Assembly (NCBI RefSeq): GCF_010686765.1
Contig: NZ_JAAGWF010000029.1
Coordinates: 1-64,000 of the forward strand
DNA from: Geodermatophilus sabuli
GTDB taxonomy: Bacteria > Actinomycetota > Actinomycetes > Mycobacteriales > Geodermatophilaceae
Direction of reading: 5' to 3'
DNA: 64,000 nucleotides
Within the stretch, counting starts at the first letter, position 1. Every line of letters starts with the position of its first letter. Positions 9,996 through 17,844 of this stretch are shown one piece after another. A model generated the notes under the pieces. The model ran no database searches and was not told the DNA's origin. It worked only from the letters and a program-made list of their open reading frames with translations. Made by a program: the position numbers and the translations under genes.

Positions 9996-10316
9996 CTACG
10001 CGGGGTCCGGCCCCGGGGCGGCGCCGTCGCGCGGGATGCGGGCGGCCGGGCGGGGCCGGGCCGGTGCGCTGGGCGCACTGAACCCGGCCCGCTTGTGCGT
10101 GCCGTCGCAGAAGGGCTTGATGCCGGACTTCCCGCACCGGCACAGCGCGACGGTGCCGCGGCCGGGGTCGATCGGCGATCCGTCCTGGTCCACCAGCCGG
10201 AAGTCCCCGCGGACGATCAGCGGACCGTCCCGGTAGGGCGTGATGGTGGCACCGCCCCCGGGGGCCGGCGCGTCGTCCTCGGCCGGGTCCGGCGGGGCGG
10301 GGGAAGGGCGCGACAC
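9996..10316 (-). CDS. CDGSH iron-sulfur domain protein
   Basis: This 106-aa protein has a single CDGSH-type cluster motif: C-R-C-G-K-S-G-I-K-P-F-C-D-G-T-H, giving the three Cys and one His that hold a labile [2Fe-2S] cluster (mitoNEET-like). The GTG start at 10316 is preferred over an upstream ATG at 10349 because GGGAGGAG lies immediately upstream of it. The gene converges on the chemoreceptor gene with only 6 bp between stop codons. Confidence 0.88.
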   Translation of the reverse strand: MSRPSPAPPDPAEDDAPAPGGGATITPYRDGPLIVRGDFRLVDQDGSPIDPGRGTVALCRCGKSGIKPFCDGTHKRAGFSAPSAPARPRPAARIPRDGAAPGPDPA

Positions 10317-10385
10317 GCTCCTCCCCTGCCCAGCCGGGTCCGGCCGCACACGCCGGTCACCCGGCCGGTCGGTGGGCGGGACGGG

Positions 10386-10682
10386 TCAGCGCGGGTCCTC
10401 GCCCCAGCGCAGCAGCGAGGCCGTGAGCGGGTGCTCGGCCGCGAACCTGTCGGCGGCCCGCCCGTGCGGGTGCGCCGACCGGGCGGGACGGTCGGGGTGC
10501 CGACCTCCCTCGTCGCAGCGCGAGTGGCTCAGGTAGTGCTGGAGCGCCGCCGCCGGATCGACCCGGCGACCGCGGGCGGCCACGTCGTGCCGGGCCTCCC
10601 ACTCGGCCATGAGCTTCTCCGCTGCTGACATGACGGCCGGTTCCCTCGCGGACCGCGGCGAGTCGGGTGCCGTGCTGCTCAT
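10386..10682 (-). CDS. Small conserved-looking protein of unknown function
   Basis: The predicted 98-aa soluble protein begins at an ATG (10682) preceded by GGAGGGAGAGG, which makes translation likely. It contains a helical segment with E-K-L-M-A-E-W-E-A-R-H-D and a later C-D-E-G-G-R-H-P-D-R stretch with one Cys and several His. No signal peptide, membrane helix or family I recognise. It lies between the CDGSH gene and the aquaporin gene on the same strand. Confidence 0.6.
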   Translation of the reverse strand: MSSTAPDSPRSAREPAVMSAAEKLMAEWEARHDVAARGRRVDPAAALQHYLSHSRCDEGGRHPDRPARSAHPHGRAADRFAAEHPLTASLLRWGEDPR

Positions 10683-10765
10683 CGCCTCTCCCTCCCAGGA
10701 CCCCCCGGGTGCCCCTCCATGGTCCGCCCGGTCGCCGCCCCCGGGCAAGGCCCGCCCGCCGGTGC

Positions 10766-11575
10766 TCACCGGCTGGGCTGCGACCGGGCCCCGCGCTCGT
10801 CGGGAGAGGCCTCCCGCGACGTCGGGACGGCGTCGGCCGGCAGCTCGGCGCCGGTGCGATCGGCGGGGAGCGGACCGGTCGCGGCCTGCTCGGACACCAG
10901 CGGGACGGCGAGCACCCGCGCCACCAGGACGGCCAGGACGGCGCCCACCAGCGGTGCGACGAGGAACAGCCACACGTGCGCCAGCGGGTCTCCGCCGGCG
11001 AACAGGGCGGGGCCCAGCGAGCGGGCCGGGTTGACCGACGTGCCGGTCAGCGGGATGCCGACCAGGTGCACCGCGGTGAGGGCCAGGCCGATCGCCAGGC
11101 CCGCGAAGCCCGGTGCCGTCGCCTTCCCCGTGACCAGCAGGATGACGAGGACGAACGCGAAGGTGAGCAGCACCTCGAGGACGAAGGCGCCGCCGGCGCT
11201 GATGGTGGCGCCCCAGTCGTTGCTGCCCAGCGACCCGGTCTGGTCGGTGACGTCGCCGAAGGAGCTGGTCAGGAGCCGCAGCAGCGCGGCACCGGCGATG
11301 CCCCCGGCGAACTGGGCCGCCCAGTAGGCGCCGGCCTCGGCCACGGTCATCCCGCGCGAGAGCAGGACGCCCAGGGTGACCGCCGGGTTGACGTGGCAGC
11401 CGGAGACCGGGCCGATCCCGTAGGCCAGCGCGAGCAGCACCAGGCCGAAGGCCAGGGCCACGCCGGTCGGACCGAGCTGCTCGAAGCCGGCCACGGCCGA
11501 GCCGACCGCGACGAACACGAGCAGGGCGGTACCGAGGAACTCGGCGACCACGGAACGAGTGAGGTTGGCGGACAC
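10766..11575 (-). CDS. aqpZ: Aquaporin / MIP family channel
   Basis: This 269-aa membrane channel has six hydrophobic helices and both NPA boxes: G-C-H-V-N-P-A-V-T-L and T-S-V-N-P-A-R-S-L. The residues flanking the second box resemble water-selective aquaporins rather than glycerol facilitators, so the AqpZ label is reasonable but not proven. A charged tail of about 40 residues follows the last helix. The GTG at 11575 is supported by GGAGGT upstream. Confidence 0.85.
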   Translation of the reverse strand: MSANLTRSVVAEFLGTALLVFVAVGSAVAGFEQLGPTGVALAFGLVLLALAYGIGPVSGCHVNPAVTLGVLLSRGMTVAEAGAYWAAQFAGGIAGAALLRLLTSSFGDVTDQTGSLGSNDWGATISAGGAFVLEVLLTFAFVLVILLVTGKATAPGFAGLAIGLALTAVHLVGIPLTGTSVNPARSLGPALFAGGDPLAHVWLFLVAPLVGAVLAVLVARVLAVPLVSEQAATGPLPADRTGAELPADAVPTSREASPDERGARSQPSR

Positions 11576-11693
11576 GGGCGACCTCCGCGACGACCGCACA
11601 CGCTCCCCCGTGCCACCCGGCGGCGGCCGCGATGCGGGCGGGGTCCAGGCTGGCAGGGACCGGTCCGGCCCCACCAGGGCACTTCGGCGGCGG

Positions 11694-14600
11694 TCAGGGA
11701 CCGGTCGGCTCCAGCCCGTAGAACACCTGCTCCACGACGGCGCGCGCGCGCCGGGTGGTCCGCCCGTACTCGTCGAGGAAGTGCCCCGGGTCGGCGTCGG
11801 CGCCCAGCAGGCCGCTGGCACGGGCGACGCCGGCCAGCTCGACCCCGGGCCGCGGCAGCTGGTCGCTGGGCCTCCCGCGGACCAGGAAGACGGCGTTGCG
11901 CGCCCGGCTGGCCATCTCCCACGCCGTCTGCAGGGCCGCGGCCTGCTCGCCGTCGAGGAGGCCCGCCTCGAGCGAGGCGGCCAGCGCGCCACCGGTCGAC
12001 TGCACCCGGAGCGCCGGCACCTCGGCGGCGTGCTGCAACTGGAGCAGCTGCGCGGTCCACTCGACGTCGGCCAGCCCGCCCCGGCCCAGCTTGGTGTGCG
12101 TGGCCGGATCGGCGCCGCGCGGCAGCCGCTCCCGCTCCACCCGTGCCTTGATCCGCCGGATCTCGGCCACCTGCTCGGCGGACAGGCCGCCGTCGGGGTA
12201 GCGGATCGGGTCGACGAGCTCCACGAACGCCGCCCCGAGGTCCGCGTCGCCGGCCACGGGGACGGCCCGCAGCAGGGCCTGCACCTCCCACACCGACATC
12301 CACCGCTCGTAGTACTCGCGGTAGGAGGACAGGCTGCGCACCAGCGCGCCCTGGCGGCCCTCGGGCCGTAGGTCGGCGTCGACCTCGAAGGCGGGGTCGG
12401 GCGCGGGCGCGGCGAGCAGCTGGCGGAGCGTGTGTGCGACCGCGTTCGCCGCGGCGGTCGCCTCGGACTCCTGCGCGCCCGGCCGCGGCCGGTGCACGAA
12501 CAGCACGTCGGCGTCGGACCCGTAGCCCATCTCGGCGCCGCCGAGGCGGCCCATGCCGATGACGGCGATGTCGGTGGGGACCGCGGCCGGTTCGATGCCG
12601 GCCTCGGCGGCGTGCGCCCGGAGGGCGGCGTCCAGCCCGACCTGCAGGGTGGCGACGGCGATGTCGGTCAGCGCCCGCCCGACCTGGGTGATGTCGAGCA
12701 TCCCGAGCAGGTCCGCGGCCGCGACCCGCAGCAGCTCCGAGCGGCGCAGCCCGCGCAGCACCCGGACCCCCTCCTCCGGGCCGCTGGCCCGCGCGGCCGC
12801 CTGCTGCCAGGCGCCGGTCAGGGCGGTGGCCGTGCGCGGCTGCAGCTGGGCGTCGTCGGCGAGGATCCGCATCGCCTCGGGCGTGCGGGTCAGCAGCGAG
12901 GCGACGTACTGGCTGGAGCCCAGCAGCTGGGCCAGCCGCTCGGCGACCTGCCCCTCGTCCCGCAGCAGCCGCAGGTACCACTGGTTGCCGCCGAGGGCCT
13001 CGCTGACCTTGCGGTAGGCCAGCAGCCCGGCGTCGGGATCGGCGCAGTCGGCGAGGGTCTGCAGCACGACCGGGAGCAGGTACTTCTGCATGGACGCCGA
13101 CCGGGACACCCCGCCGGTGAGCGCGGTCATGTGCCGCAGGGCGCCGTCCGGGTCGGCGAACCCGAGCGCGCGCAGCCAGTCGCCGGCGGCCTGGGAGCCC
13201 AGCTGCGCCTGCTCCCCGGGGACGCGGGCGACCGCCGACAGCAGTGGCCGGTAGAACAGCTTCTCGTGCAGCCGGCGCACCTCGCGGGTGTGCAGCGACA
13301 GCTCGGCGTCCAGGACGTCGACGGCCTCCCCGCGGTGGTCGGGCTTGTAGCCCAGCGAGCGGGCCAGCCAGCGCAGCTGCTGCTCGTCGGTGGGCAGCAG
13401 GTGGGTGCGGCGCAGCCGGAGCAGCTGCAGCCGGTGCTCCACGGTGCGCAGGAACCGGTAGGACGCGATCAGCGTGGCGGCGTCCTCGCGGCCGACGTAG
13501 CCACCGGCCGACAGCGCCGTGAGCGCGGGGAGGGTGCCGCCGACCCGCAGCGAGGGATCGACCCGGCCGTGCACGAGCTGGAGCAGCTGGACGGCGAACT
13601 CCACGTCGCGCAGGCCCCCGCGACCGAGCTTGAGCTCGCGCTCGGCCTGGGCGGGCGGGATGTTGGCCACCACCCGGCGGCGCATCGCCTGGACCTCGCC
13701 GACGAAGCCGGGCCGGTCACCGGCCTTCCAGACCAGTGGCCACAGCTCCTCGACGTAGCCGCGGCCGAGGTCGGGGTCGCCGGCGACCGGACGCATCTTG
13801 AGCAGCGCCTGGAACTCCCACGTGCTGGCCCACTGCCGGTAGTAGGCCGCGTGCCCGGCGAGGGTCCGGACCAGGGCTCCGGCCTTGCCCTCGGGGCGCA
13901 GCGCGGCGTCGACCTCCCAGGCGGCCTCCCGGCAGATCCGCATGAGCGCGGCGGCCACCCGGGTCGCGCTGGACAGCGCCGGCGCCTCCGGCTCGTCCGG
14001 GTCGACCGGTTCGGCAACGAAGACGACGTCGACGTCGCTGACGTAGTTGAGCTCGCGGCCGCCGGTCTTGCCCAGCGCGATCACCGCCAGCCGGCAGGCC
14101 GCCGCGTCGGCCGGCTGCTCGGCGACGGCCAGCGCCAGCCCGGCGGTGAGGACGGCGGCGGCGATGTCGGCCAGCTCCGCCGCGGCCTCCTCGGCGGCCA
14201 GCCCCTCCCCCAGGTCACGGCCGGCCAGCGACAGGATCGCCCGCCGGTAGGCCAGCCGCAGCGCGGCCACCCGCCTGGGCCCGGCGTCGGGCGCCGCCTT
14301 CCCCAGCCGCACACCCCACGGCGGGTCGTCGGGGTCGGCGCCCACGGCCACCAGCATCTGCCGCTCCAGCGCCTGCGGGGTGGGCCGGTACGGGCCGCGG
14401 CCGTCGTCGTCCAGGACGGTCCAGTCGCCCGGTTGCGCGCCCAGGTGGTCGGCGAGCCCCGAGCTCGCACCGAGCACCGCGAGCAGCCGTCCGCGCAGCG
14501 GCGCCGAGCCCCGGAGCCGGGCCAGCAGCGCCGCCGCCGAACCACCGGTGGGGTCGGCCTCGTCCAGCGCCGCGACCAGCCTGCGCAGGGAACGCACGGC

Positions 14601-14798
14601 GAGGTCGGGGTCGCCGGTGCGGGCCAGCGCGGACACGACCGGGCCGGCCTCGGGGTCCGCCGGCTCGTTGCGCTCCAGGTCCCACAGCCCCATGGCCGGC
14701 TCCGACAGCAGCCGGGCCGCCCGCTCGCCGTCGAGGAAGCCGAACCTCGCCAGCCGGACCACCGCCCGGCGCGGGACCTCCGGCGCGTCCGCCGTCAC
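11694..14798 (-). CDS. glnE: Glutamine synthetase adenylyltransferase / deadenylase
   Basis: This 1034-aa bifunctional enzyme adds and removes AMP on glutamine synthetase. Both nucleotidyltransferase cores are visible: G-G-R-E-L-N-Y-V-S-D-V-D in the N-terminal half and G-G-A-E-M-G-Y-G-S-D-A-D in the C-terminal half, each followed by a D-L-R-P-E-G segment. The length fits actinobacterial GlnE. The GTG at 14798 overlaps the amidotransferase stop by 4 bp. glnE next to glnA2 matches the Mycobacterium tuberculosis order, supporting assignment. Confidence 0.95.
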   Translation of the reverse strand: MTADAPEVPRRAVVRLARFGFLDGERAARLLSEPAMGLWDLERNEPADPEAGPVVSALARTGDPDLAVRSLRRLVAALDEADPTGGSAAALLARLRGSAPLRGRLLAVLGASSGLADHLGAQPGDWTVLDDDGRGPYRPTPQALERQMLVAVGADPDDPPWGVRLGKAAPDAGPRRVAALRLAYRRAILSLAGRDLGEGLAAEEAAAELADIAAAVLTAGLALAVAEQPADAAACRLAVIALGKTGGRELNYVSDVDVVFVAEPVDPDEPEAPALSSATRVAAALMRICREAAWEVDAALRPEGKAGALVRTLAGHAAYYRQWASTWEFQALLKMRPVAGDPDLGRGYVEELWPLVWKAGDRPGFVGEVQAMRRRVVANIPPAQAERELKLGRGGLRDVEFAVQLLQLVHGRVDPSLRVGGTLPALTALSAGGYVGREDAATLIASYRFLRTVEHRLQLLRLRRTHLLPTDEQQLRWLARSLGYKPDHRGEAVDVLDAELSLHTREVRRLHEKLFYRPLLSAVARVPGEQAQLGSQAAGDWLRALGFADPDGALRHMTALTGGVSRSASMQKYLLPVVLQTLADCADPDAGLLAYRKVSEALGGNQWYLRLLRDEGQVAERLAQLLGSSQYVASLLTRTPEAMRILADDAQLQPRTATALTGAWQQAAARASGPEEGVRVLRGLRRSELLRVAAADLLGMLDITQVGRALTDIAVATLQVGLDAALRAHAAEAGIEPAAVPTDIAVIGMGRLGGAEMGYGSDADVLFVHRPRPGAQESEATAAANAVAHTLRQLLAAPAPDPAFEVDADLRPEGRQGALVRSLSSYREYYERWMSVWEVQALLRAVPVAGDADLGAAFVELVDPIRYPDGGLSAEQVAEIRRIKARVERERLPRGADPATHTKLGRGGLADVEWTAQLLQLQHAAEVPALRVQSTGGALAASLEAGLLDGEQAAALQTAWEMASRARNAVFLVRGRPSDQLPRPGVELAGVARASGLLGADADPGHFLDEYGRTTRRARAVVEQVFYGLEPTGP

Positions 14799-15535
14799 GG
14801 TACGGGGACCGGAGCGCCGGCGCCCGCACGGACCAGGTCGGCGAAGCGGGCCGCGAACGGCGCCCACACCTCGGCGAGGTCGGGATGGACCGCCTCCGCC
14901 CGGTCGGCCACGGTGTCCGCGTCGAACGGCGTGGCCGCGACCCCCACGGGGTCGCTGTGCGCCCACCGCCGCACCGTCTCCGGGTCGGTCTCGACGTGGA
15001 ACTGCAGCGCATAGGCGTGCCGGCCCAGCCGGAAGGCCTGGTGCGGATACCGCGGGCTGCTGGCGAGGAGGGTCGCCCCGGGCGGCAGCTCGGCGATCTC
15101 GTCGTGGTGCCACTGGACGACGTCGGGCGACAGCGGGACCGGCCCGAACAGCGGGTCCCGGTCTCCGGCGTCCCGCTTGGCGACCAGGGCCGCCCCCACC
15201 TCGGGTCCGTCCACACCCACCCCCACCCGGCCGCCGCCCACCTGGGCCATCAGCTGGGCGCCCAGGCAGATGGCGAGGGTGGGCACGTCTCCGGCCAGCG
15301 CCGCGGCGAGCAGCGACCGCACCCCGACCAGCTCCGGGGCGACGTCCTCCGGGTCCACCGACGACTGCGGCCCACCCAGGACCAGCAGCCCGTCGTGCCC
15401 GGTGAGGTCGGCCGGGAGGGGGTCCCCGGCGTCCAGGTGCCGCTCGTCCAGCTCCAGTCCCGCCGCCCGCAGCCAGTCACCCAACCGGGCGGGCGGAGCG
15501 GTGTCGCTGGGCACGACGACGAGCAGCCGGGTCAC
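14795..15535 (-). CDS. Class I glutamine amidotransferase
   Basis: This 246-aa stand-alone class I GATase resembles GMP-synthase-type amidotransferases. The nucleophile elbow reads A-I-C-L-G-A-Q-L and the catalytic His lies in Y-A-L-Q-F-H-V-E-T, with a downstream acidic residue. It should hydrolyse glutamine or a gamma-glutamyl compound. Its stop overlaps the glnE GTG, so the two are probably translated together, and glnA2 is about 100 bp upstream. The coupling suggests a role in glutamine turnover, which is inference; the acceptor is unknown. Confidence 0.85.
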   Translation of the reverse strand: MTRLLVVVPSDTAPPARLGDWLRAAGLELDERHLDAGDPLPADLTGHDGLLVLGGPQSSVDPEDVAPELVGVRSLLAAALAGDVPTLAICLGAQLMAQVGGGRVGVGVDGPEVGAALVAKRDAGDRDPLFGPVPLSPDVVQWHHDEIAELPPGATLLASSPRYPHQAFRLGRHAYALQFHVETDPETVRRWAHSDPVGVAATPFDADTVADRAEAVHPDLAEVWAPFAARFADLVRAGAGAPVPVP

Positions 15536-15580
15536 GTCACCGAGCCTAGTTGCCCGCGCGCACCGTGCCTGCGCCGGAGC

Positions 15581-15634
15581 GGCCCTCCTGCAGGGGCCCG
15601 CCGAGCGTGCGGGCGGTGGGGGGCAGGAGGGTCC
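15581..15634 (-). terminator. Nested hairpin after glnA2
   Basis: CCCTCCTGC (15583-15591) pairs with GCAGGAGGG (15623-15631), and inside the loop GCCCGC pairs with GCGGGC. The structure lies 5 bp beyond the glnA2 stop on the minus strand and could stop or attenuate transcription before the GATase-glnE pair. Part of it also resembles the block at 27889-27945. Confidence 0.5.
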
Positions 15635-15638
15635 TCTC

Positions 15639-16988
15639 TCACAGGCCGGGGAGGTAGCGGGTCAGCTCCCAGGGGGTGACGTGCTGCCGGTAGGTGTTGA
15701 ACTCGGCCCACTTGTTGCGCAGGAAGAACTGGAAGACGTGCTCGCCGAGGGTCTCGGCGACCAGCTCGCTGCCCTGCATCGCGGTCAGCGCCTCGCCGAG
15801 GGACACCGGCAGGTCCTCGTAGCCGGCCACCCGCCGCTCGGTGTCGGTGAGCGACCAGACGTCGTCCTCGGCCTCCGGCGGCAGGTCGTAGCCCTTCTCG
15901 ATGCCCCGCAGCCCGGCGGCCAGCAGGATCGCGAAGGTGAGGTAGGGGTTGCACGCGGAGTCCGGCGACCGGACCTCCACCCGGGCCGACTGCGCCTTGC
16001 TCGGCTTGTACTCCGGGACGCGGATCAGCGCCGACCGGTTGGCCCGGCCCCACGTCGCCGCCGTCGGCGCCTCGGTGCCGGCCAGCAGCCGGCGGTAGGA
16101 GTTCACCGTCTGGTTGGTGACGGCGGTGTACTCCTTGGCGTGCACGAGCAGCCCGGCGATGAACTGCCGGGCGGTCCTGGACAGCTTGATCGGGTCGTTG
16201 GGGTCGTGGAAGGCGTTGCGGTCGCCCTCGAACAGCGACAGGTGCGTGTGCATCGCCGAGCCGGCCAGGTCGGTGAACGGCTTGGGCATGAAGGTGGCGT
16301 GCACGTCCTGGGCCAGCGCCACCTCACGGACGACGTGCCGCAGCGTCATGATGTTGTCGGCCATGGACAGCGCGTCGGCGTAGCGCAGGTCGATCTCCTG
16401 CTGGCCCGGCGCGACCTCGTGGTGGCTGAACTCCACCGAGATGCCCATCGCCTCCAGCGCGAACACCGCCTCCCGGCGGAAGTCGTGCGCCACGTTGTGC
16501 GTGGACAGGTCGAAGTAGCCGCCGTTGTCGGCCGGCTGCGGCGGGCTGCCGTCGGTGGGGAGGTCCTTGAGCAGGAAGAACTCCACCTCGGGGTGGGTGT
16601 AGAAGGTGAACCCCATGTCGGCGGCCTTGGCCAGCGTCCGCCGCAGGACGTGGCGGGGATCGGCCCAGGACGGCGACCCGTCGGGCAGCGTGAGGTCGCA
16701 GAACATCCGTGCGGTGTCGCTGGGCCGGCCCTTGCTCGCCGGCATCACCTGGAAGGTGCCGGGATCGGGCTTGGCCAGCATGTCGGACTCGTAGACCCGC
16801 GCGAAGCCCTCGATCGCCGAGCCGTCGAAGCCGATGCCCTCGGCGAACGCGGCCTCGATCTCGGCGGGCGCGACGGCCACCGCCTTCAGGTAGCCCGAGA
16901 CGTCGGTGAACCACAGCCGCACGAAGCGGATGTCGCGTTCCTCGAGGGTGCGCAGGACGAACTCCTGCTGCCGGTCCATGCTCGCCAT
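15639..16988 (-). CDS. glnA2: Glutamine synthetase, GlnA2 type
   Basis: This 449-aa type I glutamine synthetase of the short form matches the roughly 446-aa actinobacterial GlnA2. Active-site segments include H-P-E-V-E-F-F-L, H-H-E-V-A-P-G-Q-Q-E-I-D, N-Q-T-V-N-S-Y-R-R-L and N-R-S-A-L-I-R-V-P. The C-terminus ends W-E-L-T-R-Y-L-P-G-L and does not show the usual adenylylation loop of GlnA1, so regulation by the adjacent GlnE may target another synthetase; this is inference. The ATG at 16988 gives M-A-S-M-D-R; a second ATG lies eight bases on. Confidence 0.93.
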   Translation of the reverse strand: MASMDRQQEFVLRTLEERDIRFVRLWFTDVSGYLKAVAVAPAEIEAAFAEGIGFDGSAIEGFARVYESDMLAKPDPGTFQVMPASKGRPSDTARMFCDLTLPDGSPSWADPRHVLRRTLAKAADMGFTFYTHPEVEFFLLKDLPTDGSPPQPADNGGYFDLSTHNVAHDFRREAVFALEAMGISVEFSHHEVAPGQQEIDLRYADALSMADNIMTLRHVVREVALAQDVHATFMPKPFTDLAGSAMHTHLSLFEGDRNAFHDPNDPIKLSRTARQFIAGLLVHAKEYTAVTNQTVNSYRRLLAGTEAPTAATWGRANRSALIRVPEYKPSKAQSARVEVRSPDSACNPYLTFAILLAAGLRGIEKGYDLPPEAEDDVWSLTDTERRVAGYEDLPVSLGEALTAMQGSELVAETLGEHVFQFFLRNKWAEFNTYRQHVTPWELTRYLPGL

Positions 16989-17844
16989 GATCGCGTCCAG
17001 TCGTTTCCGGGGTGTGACGTCGTCCCCAGCCTGCCCTGTCGGGGCCCGGGACCGCAGGGAGGGCACGCCCGGACCCGCCTCAGGGGACGAGCTCCTCCAG
17101 CGGCACGCCTGGATCGGCGAGCCGGTCCCGGTGGGCGTCGTCGTGGACGTGCAGAACGACGAGGCGGCCATCGGCCAGATGGCGCAGGCGTCGCTGCGGT
17201 CGGGCATCAGGAAGAGCGGCTCGACGACGAGAAGTCCCAGTGGGAGCGGCTCAACCAGGGCTCGAGCTGATGAGAACAACGCGGCCGTCGACTGGGGCGT
17301 CAGATCGACCGCGTGGACATCAAAAGGCCACCCTGCCCGAGTCGATGAAGCGGTCGATTTCCCGCCGGGCCAGGCCGAGTGGAAGCACCGGTCACGGGTA
17401 ATCACCGCCGAGGAGGAACTGCAGTTCCCGGAAAGGCTGGAGCAAGCCGCGGCGGTGATAGCAGCCGGCCTGCCGCCCGGGAACTGCGCCTGCTGAAGAC
17501 GATGGTCGAGATTGCGGAGCTCGACGGTCACCCTCCCTTTCTCGGGCGAGTTGCTGCCCTTCCTGGAGCACGCCGCTCTCCCGGGGGTGAAGGCACAAAG
17601 CGCGCCCGGGCGGTGAACGGCGTGCCGCTCCCGCGGGCGACGCCCCTGACGGAGAGAACCCTCCTGTCCCCCGTGGGGCGCCCCGTCCTACTCGTGAGAA
17701 CCCCTACCACTCGCGAGCTGACGATGGGGCCCTGCACGGGCGCCAGAGTTCGGGGCAGCGCCCTGAACGGGCCGGGTGCGGAAGCGGGACGCAGAGTCCA
17801 GCACCGCGCGCTGCGGCAAGCAGAGGTCCACCGCCCAGCCAAAG
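16989..17844. other. 856-bp gene-poor stretch with decayed sequence
   Basis: No intact gene can be supported here. Every open frame lacks family similarity or a credible ribosome site. A stretch near 17080-17205 still reads like the end of a protein on the minus strand. The sequence after about 17250 becomes less GC-rich and leads into the inserted receptor gene. I read this as debris at one edge of the insertion between glnA2 and nadE. Confidence 0.55.
17080..17205 (-). pseudogene. Possible C-terminal gene remnant
   Basis: One minus-strand frame reads L-R-H-L-A-D-G-R-L-V-V-L-H-V-H-D-D-A-H, then L-P-type residues E-E-L-V-P and a stop at 17080-17082. The alternation of hydrophobic and charged residues looks like real protein, but upstream the frame loses this character and no start is visible. 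I cannot name the family. It may equally be chance. Confidence 0.3.
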
